From the NCBI RefSeq assembly GCF_000003605.2, contig NW_003124902.1, forward strand, positions 89,630-122,153: 32,524 nt of DNA. Direction: 5' to 3'. Positions 1 through 10,859 of this stretch are shown here, in pieces (the first letter of the stretch is position 1; each line of letters starts with the position of its first letter). Source of the stretch: Saccoglossus kowalevskii. Taxonomy: Eukaryota > Hemichordata > Enteropneusta > Harrimaniidae. The notes beneath the pieces were generated by a model. It was not told where the DNA came from and ran no database searches. It saw only the letters and a list, made by a program, of their open reading frames with translations. The position numbers were made by a program, and so were the translations under genes.

Positions 1-1089
1 AGACCGCCTTTGAATAGTTACCTCTTTTAGGCAGTACCATGTGCATGCAAAATCAACTGTCTCATGTGACCCCCCTTTCAGCAGTACGTTTACAGATTCG
101 CATGTGTTTAGAGACCAAACACAATAATTAACATTCCATTTATAGAATAATGATTTTAATTTCTTTAGTCAAACATGTGTCAGTGACAACCTCTATGTAA
201 TAAATATTTCTTCATGGCCAACTGATGTGATTTTGATAAAATAAACGTGTACCATTATTTTATGAACTACTATTATGGCGAATGTATAAGGAACCAACCT
301 CCACTTAATGACCACCTGCCTATAAAGACTAGTGAAATAGTTCCTTATGTTGTCGCTATAGAAATTTTTGACTTTACGATATACAAAATGGTTCTGTGTT
401 GAATAGATTTCTCACTTGTATTCCTAATTGATATCTTATTCTGTGCCAACTTATTGTCTGTAAATGCATCTCATGTTATTTTCAAAATTGCAAAATTAGA
501 TATATTTTACATATTCAAATGTATCCGTACCTCGATTTCCAGCCAGATTTGGTCTGTCTGCATCAGCACCGTATCAGGTTCGTGTCGTGTCGTGCTGTGT
601 TGAACACTGACTGTACTGCACATAATCGCATGATGTTATTCGTACTTCGTTGTACATATCACGAGTAGCTGTAAATGTATAAAAACCCTTTTTTGGTTTA
701 CATAATCAGGCACTGTTCAGCATCACAATATTGCTACTTCCAAATGTATTACTTGCTTGAATAAAACAAAATTACATAAAACGAAATATTCCAATGGATA
801 TTTGAATCTCTCGCCTCAATTTTCTGAAATATCTCACCAATATTTGAACAACATAAAAACCATCAACTGTATAAATGCATTACCGTATATCCATCATTGT
901 CACGACTGCGGACCCTGGTTAGACACAGAAACAGTAGTATACCGGTACCTCGGTGTCCCAGCTCATGGGCATCAGCGATGTGACAGCGCTGGTTGTTCTA
1001 CATCGCAATGATTTTGCTTTCTAATCTTGTCATTCGGTGATTTTAAATCAATCTGTCAAGGTCTGTATAGTAGTCAAATATAAAAGCTA
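1..1089. other. Intergenic, no supported gene
   Basis: AT-rich sequence with no convincing exon. A TATAAAAA string lies at 678-685. An 84-codon open stretch follows at 757-1011, but it contains no ATG and matches no family I know. I see no tRNA, rRNA or clear repeat here. Confidence 0.5.
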
Positions 1090-1385
1090 CTTAACATTAC
1101 CATTCACCATTATATGTACATCTGTGCGCGAGTTGAGCGTTTCTTTTTTCAGTTGAAATGTCACTGTGTGTTATTGCATATCAATCAGTGTCAGTTTCTA
1201 GAATGCACGAGTAAAAGGGAATATTTATAGTTATAATTAAACAGCGAGTGTTTGTTTGTTACCGAGCAGCGTATGAAAGAAGGAAGCATTTTGCATAATG
1301 CGAAATTGATTTTTTGTACATTCGTGATTAAAGCCAAATCAAATTTTCACAAAATTTATGTATAGGCGATTTCATGTAAATAGCT
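1090..1385. repeat. Diverged dispersed repeat, copy 1
   Basis: This segment resembles 3575-3800. Both hold, in the same order, CTACTTAACAT, then CAGTTGAAATGTC, a GCATATC block, a GTCAGT block, a GGAATATT block and finally AATTTTCACAAAA. The order is kept, but many substitutions and small indels separate the copies. This suggests an old duplication or two copies of an unclassified repeat. No coding capacity is apparent. Confidence 0.5.
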
Positions 1386-3480
1386 GAATGATTACTAGTA
1401 ATGACACTGTTATCAAGTACTGTGCAGCCATGGTGTCATGTGAAAGCCAACAATATGCTGCAACAATCGATAAAACTTTAGTAAATATTTGATATATTTA
1501 TTCATTTCACTATGACATGAAAAAGAAGCGAATTTGATATAAGAATGGTGGCGACCAAAAAAGGTGGTTGAACTTAACTAGTTAAGTCCCTGTCCCCAGT
1601 GTAGAAACATTGCGTCAAATCGAATATATTATGAAGCAACAAAAATACGAATAATGATGAAAAAATATCTTCAGCCGTATGAATAATTAGCAATTTAGAT
1701 GAGCAAAATAACCAAATACAATTATGTAACATTACATGGAAACATTACGTAAAATATGAACATTATGTAAAAAATATTAAAAATTATGGATGAATAAAAT
1801 ATTTGGAATTAGCAATTTAAAATAACAGAAAAATGCACAGTCTAAAATGCACAGTTTCTTGAAAAGGGAGGAGCTGTGATCAGACGGACTAACTTTTGTT
1901 TTGTAATTTAAACAGAACGACGAGGAGAGATTTAAACATACTGCCCCATATTTTTAAACATGATGCCTGATGGGACAGAATTAAGTAAATATAAAGCATC
2001 TTGTTTTGAAAGTAAGTACCTTAGCTGTCCGATCACAGCATTTTTTTCTAATATGCTTCTTTCATGTTAGGGAGATAAAATGTGACACACATTCAATATG
2101 TCTAGTATTGTTAATTGTGAGTTGCAATTTTAACGGATATTGTTTAAAAATCGTGTAATTTGTTTTTGTGGGTGCCAGTAGTGAGCTTATTTGCATTACA
2201 CCAATGACTTAACCAAGTTTCTTATCCATCAGGTAAAAAATTACATTCGTGTCATCGACGAAAAGGCTAAACCTGAGATTGTTGTTAGATGCATTGCTTA
2301 TATTATTGGTGTAAAAAGCAAGCACTGACTTACCCATCCATTAATCTAAACCCAATATTCGTATAGGGATTTCAACAAAATACTATCAATATATACTTGA
2401 AACAAAAAACATTTACACACATACATACATATGGCATTATGTACAGTAGTAGGAAATTAATGTGGTACATGATGTCGTCAAAAGAATGATATAATGATAC
2501 CAAGGTTAAGGTCAAAAAGTGATACCAGGTGTTTGCAAAGGAGTGAGCATATTCTGTCCTGCTGGTAGCACTCGCTATATATATCTAAGTAGTCACTCCA
2601 TGAATGGACCTCCACATAGGACCATGTTAAAACCTTCCGAGATCATTTGATTTGTCGTATGTTGTGGTCTGTTTGAATGTCGAGATAAAACGTTCTCTTA
2701 AAAAACAATGACGCAACAATAAGTGGGAGATAATGAAATATTAATCACATAACTGCTAAATAATGACATACACGTATGATGAAATGAGGATGAAATAGTC
2801 ACATAATGACGTAACAATCGATAAACTTAGCACAATAAGGATCCAATATTGATCGAAAAATGTTGAAACAAACCCCAAAAGATATCAAATGATGAAATAA
2901 TAATGAAAGAAATGCCAAATAAAAAATTAGAAAAAATTGAGCCAAATAGAACCGCGTATGCAATATGTTGGCGATCATACCGTTTATGTAATTTCAAATG
3001 AAATGGAAACCATTTTAAAATAGCACTTTGAAAATCAATGTTTACATTTTTGCAACAAGAAAAAGTGAATGATAGTGTCAAAAGCTCTCCCTAGATTGAT
3101 AAAAAAACACCCTAAGTCGTGCACCTATACTGTCCAGCAATATCCGCCCTCATGTCTGCAACATTCGACACTATGCTTATGTCTTCAGAACGACATATTT
3201 AAATAGCGTTGTGTATTATAACGCATTGATCATCTCATGGGACATCTCAGGTATCTCATAAATTCTTCTCGTGTAAGATGTTTTCAAGAAGATAAATTTC
3301 ATCCAGTCAATGTTAAATTAAACCTCTATTGTTGAGTGTGTACGTGCACCAGTGTCATCTGGTAACAATAAACACTTACCCACAGGTGGTGGTGCATTGG
3401 CAAACTTATACTAGTATACTGATTGCAGCATCGAAACGATCAGAGTCCAATTTATATCGCCTATACGTTTCGAAGCTTCA
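1386..3480. other. Intergenic, no supported gene
   Basis: AT-rich sequence with only short, low-complexity open frames. The 84-codon minus-strand frame at 2827-3081 shows no family motif. I see no RNA gene or clear tandem repeat. Confidence 0.5.
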
Positions 3481-3574
3481 AGCTAGTGACAATATGTCGA
3501 CAAATTGACCTCGCAATAATTATTTGTTTTGCATGTCAAAATAATGACACTGTAATATATTGTAATGCTGTGAA

Positions 3575-3800
3575 ATATAACACCTACTTAACATAACCTT
3601 CCTCCAGTTGAAATGTCTTTGTGTATAAAAGCATATCCATCTGCGTCAGTCCCCGGGCGTGTGTAGTGAAAGGAAATATTGTGATAAGGCTTGTTTGTTT
3701 CCAAGTACTGTTCACATACGCTCGTAATATTCCAAATTTATATTGTGTACGTCTGATTAAACACATTTCCAATTTTCACAAAACGAATGTTGAAATAAAT
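3575..3800. repeat. Diverged dispersed repeat, copy 2
   Basis: Partner of 1090-1385, sharing the same ordered motifs. A second local similarity flanks it: ATGTCGACAAATTGACC near 3494 resembles ATGTCGCCAAATGAACC near 3862, and each is followed by a CAAT(T)AT-rich stretch. The area therefore appears to have gone through more than one duplication. The short open frames on both strands here fall inside the repeat and are not taken as genes. Confidence 0.45.
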
Positions 3801-3892
3801 ATGGTTGATTCAATCAAAATCCAAGTTATATTTGTCCCTATAAGTCAACGGTGTTAACGGTATGTCGCCAAATGAACCGAGCAATTATGATT

Positions 3893-4029
3893 ATTTAAAG
3901 GGCGGCAGTCGTCGTGCCACGGCCTGTTCGATATGGGATTCATAGCTACGTATACGACGCGTGTAAAATACATTGTTTATTTACATGAAATTCGAACACG
4001 TGCTGCGCGACGACCACCGCGCTTTAAAG
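3893..4029. mobile_element. Short inverted-repeat element ending in (C/A)TTTAAAG
   Basis: The left end reads ATTTAAAGGGCGGCAGTCG. The right end, reverse-complemented, reads CTTTAAAGCGCGGTGGTCG. The two ends form an imperfect terminal inverted repeat around a GC-rich body of about 137 bp with no ORF. The ends resemble those of the elements at 24149-24318 and 22263-22422, so this is probably a diverged member of one non-autonomous DNA-transposon family. I could not see a clear target-site duplication. Confidence 0.6.
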
Positions 4030-4262
4030 AGGTAAATCATGGAGTGAATGTCGTTAATGTAACAATTAGACAGTGACACAGAGCATACATATTAGTGAAG
4101 ATAATGGCTTCTTGGTCATTTTGTGGCATCGCAAAGAAATTATGATTCCCGCTGTAGAATAAATTAATTAATTTATTAGGCATTATTCATAACCTTTTGA
4201 TGTCACTCATCCTAGTACTTTCCAGGGGTATTGTACTTCTATATAAGCAGTAATTACCACGC

Positions 4263-4308
4263 GCGGATTAAAGGGGGTGGCGCGCCAGCCCCGCCCCTTT
4301 CAGTCCGC
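4263..4308. repeat. GC-rich imperfect palindrome
   Basis: The left arm begins GCGGATTAAAGGGGG. The right arm ends CCCCTTTCAGTCCGC, and the centre is GGCGCGCC. The arms pair imperfectly and the right arm is about 5 nt longer. It could be a foldback-element core or a hairpin, and it contains a GC-box-like CCCCGCCCC. No gene start is recognised beside it. A TATATAAG string lies about 20 bp upstream. Confidence 0.45.
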
Positions 4309-4309
4309 A

Positions 4310-5203
4310 AAAAAATTGACAAACCCAGCCCACGTCAATAGGATGTCATTTTATGGACAAAACATATTATATTTAGTGACATATTGTATGCCACGAGATT
4401 ACAGTCATGTCTCCTCAACATGACAGTTTATTCAATACATATTAATAAATGTCAGACACTGAGAATTGCTTGAATAGGAACGGCATATTATAATGTGAGA
4501 TACAATGCAACCAAGTCTGCCTATTGTGCCAGTTTCTTGACGTGTTTATTATGTTATTTCATTGTTTGTTTTCATATCCAACGCAAGTACCGGAATAGAA
4601 TATGTATATATCTTATATTTTTCCGATTGTTTTGCACTGGTAATACATTGAATTCCGGATATGGTATCTGCTTATATTCCGTGCCTACCATCTCAAACAG
4701 TTTTGGGCGAGGTCGTGATTATAATAATAAATTCGTCTGTCACACACAATATATTTTTAATGAATCGATATCAGTTTTACGAATAAGTAAATTCGATGAT
4801 ACGAGTAAAATAGACATCCTATAAATTTGAAATCTTGTGACCCAATGTCTATAATATTTATATCACATCTAATATTGATTTTGTAATGAGTCTTCGATCG
4901 CCGAACAGAGAATCTCGCGTGCGATTCGGTGACTTTATGACACCCTCAGATAATCAAAACGAAGCCGAATCGATTATTATCGATTATTGGCAGGGTGGGT
5001 ATTTTGCGAACTCTGTGGATGTTGCATTTATTACAGTACATGTAATACTTGGCATATAAAAGTCTTCACAATTTGAATGTGAATAATGTTCATACATATA
5101 ATTCTAATATAATAATTAATTTAACAGCTTTAAATTATGCTATACATTATACTGTTTCGTGAATACGTAATCTTGCATACAACCCAACTGCATAAGCAAC
5201 GTC
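4310..5203. other. Intergenic, no supported gene
   Basis: AT-rich sequence. The longest frame (4495-4824, plus) starts at a non-ATG codon, resembles no protein I know and has AT-driven composition. I see no RNA gene or structured repeat. Confidence 0.45.
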
Positions 5204-5280
5204 AGTAAATAACACCGAATACACGGCAAAGTAAATACTGCGTGTGTAAATCGAACCAATGATTGCACACGGCACCTAAT
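5204..5280 (-). repeat. tRNA-like SINE fragment, copy 1
   Basis: On the minus strand this reads GGTGCCGTGTGC, then a pol III B-box-like GGTTCGATT, then ACACACGCAGTATTTAC and a tail ending GGTGTTATTTAC. The same motifs recur in the same order on the minus strand at about 32333-32443. A B-box in a repeated, non-coding unit is typical of tRNA-derived SINEs. I could not identify an A-box or a full tRNA cloverleaf, so this is either a 3'-half fragment or a different repeat with a chance B-box. Confidence 0.55.
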
Positions 5281-5374
5281 ACCTCATCTTCACGTGACGT
5301 CACGACATGTCTTCCTTCGCCGGGCATTATGTTGACATTTCATTGCGTATAATCAATCACAAGCAATTACTTGA

Positions 5375-5380
5375 TTTATT
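5375..5380 (-). terminator. Candidate poly(A) signal for the receptor gene
   Basis: TTTATT on the plus strand reads AATAAA on the minus strand, about 315 nt downstream of the receptor stop codon. Such a hexamer is common in AT-rich DNA, so this assignment is only positional. Confidence 0.3.
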
Positions 5381-5694
5381 TTTTTTCTTTACATAATGGA
5401 ACACTATTATGCATAACCTCGTTTTAATCGATAGCCAATGCCAGTCACTGTTGAATCCTACGATGATTCTTACTCACGGGTATTATCAATACAGTAACAT
5501 TGTATCTATAATTTCATCGACAGTTCTCCCCATCAAACTAATAGCGTACAATCATTGCAACTTGTGACAGGAACTGTTGTCTGTTTTCGTTGATTGTCCT
5601 AGGTCATTCATAGAGTAATTATTCTTTTTCGTAGTCATGGGTGACATTGTTATGTTTTTCATTCACACAATCCGTGAAAATATTTGTAGTTGAT

Positions 5695-6723
5695 TTACTT
5701 CCTAAAACATTTCAACAAAAGAACGTTCTTGTAAGCTTCACGAAACTGTGAATTCATAGCATACAACCATGGGTTTACAATGAAGTTTACGTATGTAAAA
5801 ATCAGGGTTACCTTGACAACTGCAGGTTGAACAGATGTAGCGAGTGCTGCAAGGCCTACTATTAGATATGGTAACACCATAAACACAAACAGTGAAACTA
5901 AAACAGAAGTGTTAACTAGTGCTCGAAATTCAGCAGATTTCATTTGGTTGTTTTGCGACATGTCCGTAATAGCGTGCGACTGAATCTTTCGTACCTGTTC
6001 CCTGACTGCCATAAATATTTTAACATTAGTAAAAATTAAAATAGTTGTAGGAATTAAACACAGAACAACAGAATGCGTAATTCGACTCCTCGCACTCACA
6101 GTCAGACAATTATATGATGGGTTGAGCATATCCGCTATCACTGTGATCATGAGAATGATCACTACTGATAACCACGTCGTCACTATGGAGATGCCGATTC
6201 TCTTGGCTGTCACAAGCGTCGAATAACGCAGTGGAAAAGTGATGAAGATGTATTTATCAACACTTATCAATATAATTGACGCAATGTAACCATAGTAACT
6301 CAGCATTTGGAAAGGAAAATATAGCACCACAAATACGCATTGTGATGTAAAAATTGACAACGTAATACATACAAAAAGTACAAGTTGCACGAGCGCAAGA
6401 AAGAAACCAGCTGCTGCCATGTTTAATATGTAAAAATTGGATGGTGTCTTTTGTAGCTGAGCACTCAAAATAATTGCTAAAATAACAAATATGTTTTCAA
6501 AAATCATTACAATGTATAAACCGATATAAATGAATTCATACAGTTCACCGTTGTCTGAATCTTCTATGTTGCTGGTGTTGGAACTGTTTAGAAAAACGAA
6601 GTATCCGTCTGTCCAAGTACTGCAAGATGACATGTTTCTATAGAAGAGAGGATGATGACAGCGTAAATGGTGATGATAATGGTGGTGGTGGTAATTTAGA
6701 GGTGGTCGACGATGATCCAACAC
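5695..6723 (-). CDS. Rhodopsin-like (class A) G-protein-coupled receptor, single exon
   Basis: A 342-residue frame with seven hydrophobic segments at about 66-89, 98-122, 129-155, 177-200, 215-240, 267-291 and 303-323. Class A landmarks are N77 (1.50), C129 (3.25) with C206 in the second extracellular loop, W184 (4.50), P225 in TM5, P285 (6.50) and NPWLY at 317-321. A short basic helix 8 ends in KCFRK, a possible palmitoylation site. Asparagines in the NSSNTS stretch (46-51) fit N-glycosylation. Atypical positions are DKY (156-158) instead of DRY, G106 where D2.50 is expected, and V283 where W6.48 is expected. The first 30 residues are His-rich and come from a simple GGTGAT-like repeat, so Met31 (codon at 6631-6633) may be the real start, giving 312 residues. 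The ligand cannot be told. It should signal at the plasma membrane, if it signals at all. Confidence 0.85.
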   Translation of the reverse strand: MLDHRRPPLNYHHHHYHHHLRCHHPLFYRNMSSCSTWTDGYFVFLNSSNTSNIEDSDNGELYEFIYIGLYIVMIFENIFVILAIILSAQLQKTPSNFYILNMAAAGFFLALVQLVLFVCITLSIFTSQCVFVVLYFPFQMLSYYGYIASIILISVDKYIFITFPLRYSTLVTAKRIGISIVTTWLSVVIILMITVIADMLNPSYNCLTVSARSRITHSVVLCLIPTTILIFTNVKIFMAVREQVRKIQSHAITDMSQNNQMKSAEFRALVNTSVLVSLFVFMVLPYLIVGLAALATSVQPAVVKVTLIFTYVNFIVNPWLYAMNSQFREAYKNVLLLKCFRK

Positions 6724-8930
6724 GACTGTTCCAACAACTTTTAACCAGTCTGATTGTGTCGATTAAAAGACGGTCCTGAAACAACATTAACACAGGGTCG
6801 GCAAGGGGTATTTTCGTAAGCTGTAACCAGTTGTTTTTATTTTGTTAATAATGTAATTTAAATAAATAAAAAACGTAAATTCGTAGACATGGTCAAGGTG
6901 TAAAATTTAATCAGCTATTTTATTCTTGCGTAATTTGTGCAAAAATATTATTTGTTGTAAGCGTATAAAACATTTTCCAAATTAAATGTCGTAATTTGTA
7001 CGCAGATTCCATTCTTAAACACAAATTATCAAAAATATTATAACAATTTTTAACTGTAATTAGGAATTTGCTTTATCAGTAAAGTGTAAATAAACTGTTT
7101 TTTACTGTAAATGTAAATATTCATTTTATTTCCTGTAAAAACGTAAAATGCTGTTTTATTTCCTGTAACAGCTTGTCCCTCTTAATTGCATATATAACAA
7201 GTTGGTATGAATATTGGTAAGCAATTTTACATGGTACTGTTGTGAAAAATGTCATTCAAAAACTGAATTACTGAAACAAATGATCAATACGTACCTCAAA
7301 ATTGACTTGATACACTGATAACATACACCATTGAACACGCAATGTAGTACTGCGTTACTTTGTCAATACTCATAAGATGTGTGTATTGCAAGAAATGTTA
7401 CAGCAATGAAAATAAGAAACTGATGGCATATATACTCAACTGTACCTCTCCATTGATTGAATGTGCATTAGGTTTTGTGTAGTTAGAACCTTTGTTCAAT
7501 CAGGCATTGTTTCCATAGTCTGACTCACCATTTGTCCATTAATGTGTAATGCATTCATACAATTGCACTTCCTAAAAAAATACAATATAATAATACATTG
7601 ATCAATATAGTACGATCATCTGTCAACTACGACTTAATTTGAAACATCATAACACATGTTTTTTTTTTCCATCAATGAACGAATGATCAATTTTACATTC
7701 TTCTTCTTTCATATTCTTCAAGCTATAACGAAAGTCTGCTATTTTATTTTGATACACGTGCATAATTGATTTGAAAGAGGCGGTTTAATTTTATTTTTTT
7801 TAACAGAAAAGTGACACATTAGTCAGCTGATCGATGAACATGATCGTGATTAGTTGATTGGTAATTACGCAATTATCATTCGATCGTGACTTGTGCACGT
7901 GTAGGCGTGTCGCCTTCCTTGGTTCCGGTAATCATGACACATAACCGGCGTACTAATTTCCTAGCATAATCAGTCAGTGAATGAAATAGTGGAAACTTTA
8001 TCAAATGTATTTATAGAGAGCGCAGCGAGAGTGGCCGATGGGAGCTCTATAGATAACATGTGTGTGTATAAAAGAGTATGAAAGAAATCGATTATTTTAG
8101 TTTGAAAATGGTGCACTTTCGGTCAATGGGCACCGCAATTTTGTTTTGTTTCACAAATTATGCGAAGCGGGACAGCTCATAATAAAAAAATCTTCAGAAT
8201 GTTGTTCAATGTTTAGGCAATCGTAACCAAAATTGTGCGTGGCGCCATCTTGAATCCCGCTCAACTCGCGATTTCCGCTTCGACGTGGTTTATGTCAGTT
8301 CTATTTTAGTAAATTAATAGTTGCTCGGATGTACTCGCTCGCCTGGCAATACCTGCTACATATATATCAAAAACGTAGTCCTAAACATGAATTGAATATA
8401 TTATTTCTATCCACCATGATACAGAATAATGTAAACAAATAAATAGGCAATAACTCTCTGTGTTGAGCATTGCTTAAGGGGTAAACCATTTTTGAAATCA
8501 TGGGGTTGGCTAGAAGAATAGTTGAAATGAAAAAATGCAAGTTCTGCACCGAGTGAAAAGGAAATTGAATGCGTGTAGTGCGTAAACAAAATATTGGCTT
8601 ATTTATGAGAAATAAAAATGTGCAGCCCATCCTACCACCCACCCCCATGATTTCAAATGGTTGGCCCCTAAATAGTGTGACGTCACAAATTATCTTACTT
8701 ACCGTTTCGGTGTTTTGTTGAATATCGATTTGCGAAAACTCTGCTAATCCAGAACTCCAAGCGGTTCTGTCAGCAAAGGTATAACGATGATTCTTGTGTG
8801 TGACAGAAAAATGAATGTCTTCTCAAGACAAGAGTCTGTGCTGATTACATTTACGACTATTAAATGTCTTTAATGTTCTCAATAATAATCGTCGTCTGTC
8901 AGCGGGTTATGCTCATATGTAGTTTTAGTT
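6724..8930. other. Intergenic, no supported gene
   Basis: AT-rich sequence. Around 7055-7170 the motif TTTTATTTCCTGTAA is repeated locally, a small degenerate tandem. At 8003-8060 a GC-richer stretch has short inverted TATAGAG/CTCTATA ends. Minus-strand frames at 8367-8648 overlap one another in different frames and show no domain. No RNA gene is seen. Confidence 0.45.
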
Positions 8931-8934
8931 GTGA

Positions 8935-9046
8935 TACGTATTACGCCATTGGATATTTTATAGTTCCTAGTATGTTATGCTACGCATTACGCCATTGGAC
9001 AGTTAGAATTTCGAAAATATTCTGTTACGTATTATGCCATTGGATA
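8935..9046. repeat. 45-46 bp degenerate tandem repeat, three copies
   Basis: The motif TACGYATTAYGCCATTGGA occurs at 8935, 8981 and 9026, a spacing of 46 and 45 bp. The motif is well conserved, but the sequence between copies is much more diverged. A 65-codon frame runs through it but is likely incidental. Confidence 0.65.
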
Positions 9047-9328
9047 ATATTTTCCAGGTAATTAAATTAGAATAAACAATAACAATATTAATCAACATTT
9101 ATTAAATATATAAACGAGCTCGTAACAATCCTCACTCATTGTTATACTTTTAATAATACTAAATAGCTGACTTTAGTTTCCCAAAGCTTTCACAGATGAA
9201 TTTCAAAAGCATTTCACAAATTTAAATTTTTTTAGATAAATTAAGTAAGTTATATGATTTGGGCTAAAACTATTCAAATCAGCGAGTTGCCATGAATACT
9301 AAAAGTATTTGTTCAATTCTCGGAATAT

Positions 9329-9539
9329 TACTGTAAAATACTTTATTTTAGCTGGAATTAATTTTCACTGAAAAGATTTTTAGGATGTTTTGTATGGAAT
9401 TAATTTTCACTGATTTTTGACAACTTGAATTTAAAATATAGGAAAAAAAGTATATTCGCTGGATTTTATTTTCACTGAATCATTCCTTCAGTGAAAATAG
9501 CGAAAATTAATTCAAGCGAAAATAAAGTATTTTACAATA
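9329..9539. mobile_element. TA-flanked MITE, copy A
   Basis: A terminal inverted repeat of TACTGTAAAATACTTTATTT at the left and its complement (TATTGTAAAATACTTTATTT) at the right bounds about 211 bp. The interior is also foldback: GAATTAATTTTC near the left, GAAAATTAATTC near the right. There is no ORF. A TA at each end fits Tc1/mariner-type insertion. The similarity may extend outward (TTCTC at 9317 and GAGAA at 9543). Five further copies lie in the window. Confidence 0.8.
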
Positions 9540-9964
9540 TTTGAGAAACAGCATGCTTCATGCAGCGAGAACTCGATGGCGCCCTCTGGAGATAAACAAA
9601 TCTTGTCATGTGTTATTTCACATGTAGAGGGCGGTAAATTAGTAGGCTATACACTACCATTATGATAGTGAATTTTATTCACGCTTAATTATTAACTCTG
9701 CGTTCCAGAAACTCATTTGGACAAACTACATTGAGCACTGCAAAGTATCTAAACCAGCTTGTGGTTCAAATGTTAGAAAGTTCATTATAACAAAACAACT
9801 ACAATTTAAATACATTAACAATACATTACAAAACAATAAAATCATACGTTGTTTGCATTTCAGGTATTTTATGGTGATCAAATTATCACTACCACTATTA
9901 TTACATTTGAATTGATCAAATTAAAATTCAGTCCCAATTAAGTACTGATCCTTGGGATCGCATT

Positions 9965-10720
9965 ACACATTGGAGAAGATGGATTGGACATTGAAAAAGA
10001 CAGGTTGGACTTTCGTGAAGACAATTTTGACATTGGAGAAGATGGTTTGGACTTTAGAGAAGGCGGAGTTGATATTATGAAGTAGACAGTTTGAACATCG
10101 GAAAAAACAAATTGGACATTAGAGACGATCGATTGTACATTAGAAAAAAACAAATTCCGATGAAATTGACATTGGAGCGGACGCATTGGACATTCGAATC
10201 GAATTGACTATTGGAGAACGCAGATTGAGGTTTGATTTGACATTGGTGAAGACGGATTTGACTTTAGAAAAGTCGAATTAAACATTAGAAAAGACGACAT
10301 GAAAAATGGCGGAGACGGATTAGACATCAGAGCAGGTAGTTTAGAGTCGGATTTGACATTGGAGAAGAAGGATTTTCATAGTAAGGGAAAACTGGTTGGA
10401 GAAGACTTTGGAGAAGACGGATTTGACATTGGAGAAGACGGATTGAACATTGAAGAAGATAGATTGGGTTAGATTGAACATGTACGAAAACGAGTTTGAC
10501 ATTGGAAAACACGGAATAGACATTGGATAAGATAGATTGGACATTGGAGAAGACGGATTGAACATTGGAGTGACGGATTGAACAATGAAGAAGACATATT
10601 GGGATTAGATTAAACATTGGAGAAGATGGATTGAACATTGGAGAAGACGGATTGAACATTGAAGAAGACGGATTGAACATTGGAAAAGACTGATTCAACA
10701 GTGAAGAAGACAGATTGGGA
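9965..10720. repeat. Degenerate 21-bp minisatellite array
   Basis: A GAC-ATTGGAGAAGACGGATT-like unit of about 21 bp is repeated with many substitutions over about 750 bp. It is most regular at 10410-10690 and looser toward 9965. The unit length is a multiple of three, so long frames stay open on the minus strand, and these frames encode a degenerate MFNPSSP heptad. A 167-codon minus frame (10327-10830) starts in unique sequence and runs into the array. I regard the protein-coding appearance as a by-product of the period, though expression is not excluded. Confidence 0.8.
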
Positions 10721-10859
10721 TGTCTCATGGGACGTGTGAAACGCCATCGTCCGATCACACGATTTCGTGTACGTTTACCTCTCTTTCTATAAACCCATGT
10801 GATAAATACATAAGCGAGAATGTCTGACATCGTATCTGATTTGGCATAGTTTCAACAAT

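Noticed and set aside
757-1011. 84-codon plus-strand frame downstream of a TATAAAAA string
   Set aside because: It contains no ATG, has no recognised domain, and lies in sequence that is otherwise non-coding.
4238-4250. TATATAAG as a promoter TATA box
   Set aside because: No gene start follows on either strand that would support it.
4495-4824. 109-codon plus-strand frame
   Set aside because: It starts at a non-ATG codon, has AT-driven composition, and shows no motif or splice context.
5245-5260. tRNA gene
   Set aside because: Only a B-box-like motif is present. No acceptor stem, anticodon arm or A-box could be found. The same holds near 32412.
8367-8648. Two overlapping minus-strand frames of 93 and 60 codons
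   Set aside because: They are in different frames of the same DNA, with no domain and no supporting signals.
10327-10830. 167-codon minus-strand frame as a gene
   Set aside because: Most of it is the 21-bp minisatellite, whose period keeps frames open. Kept as a finding, not as a CDS.
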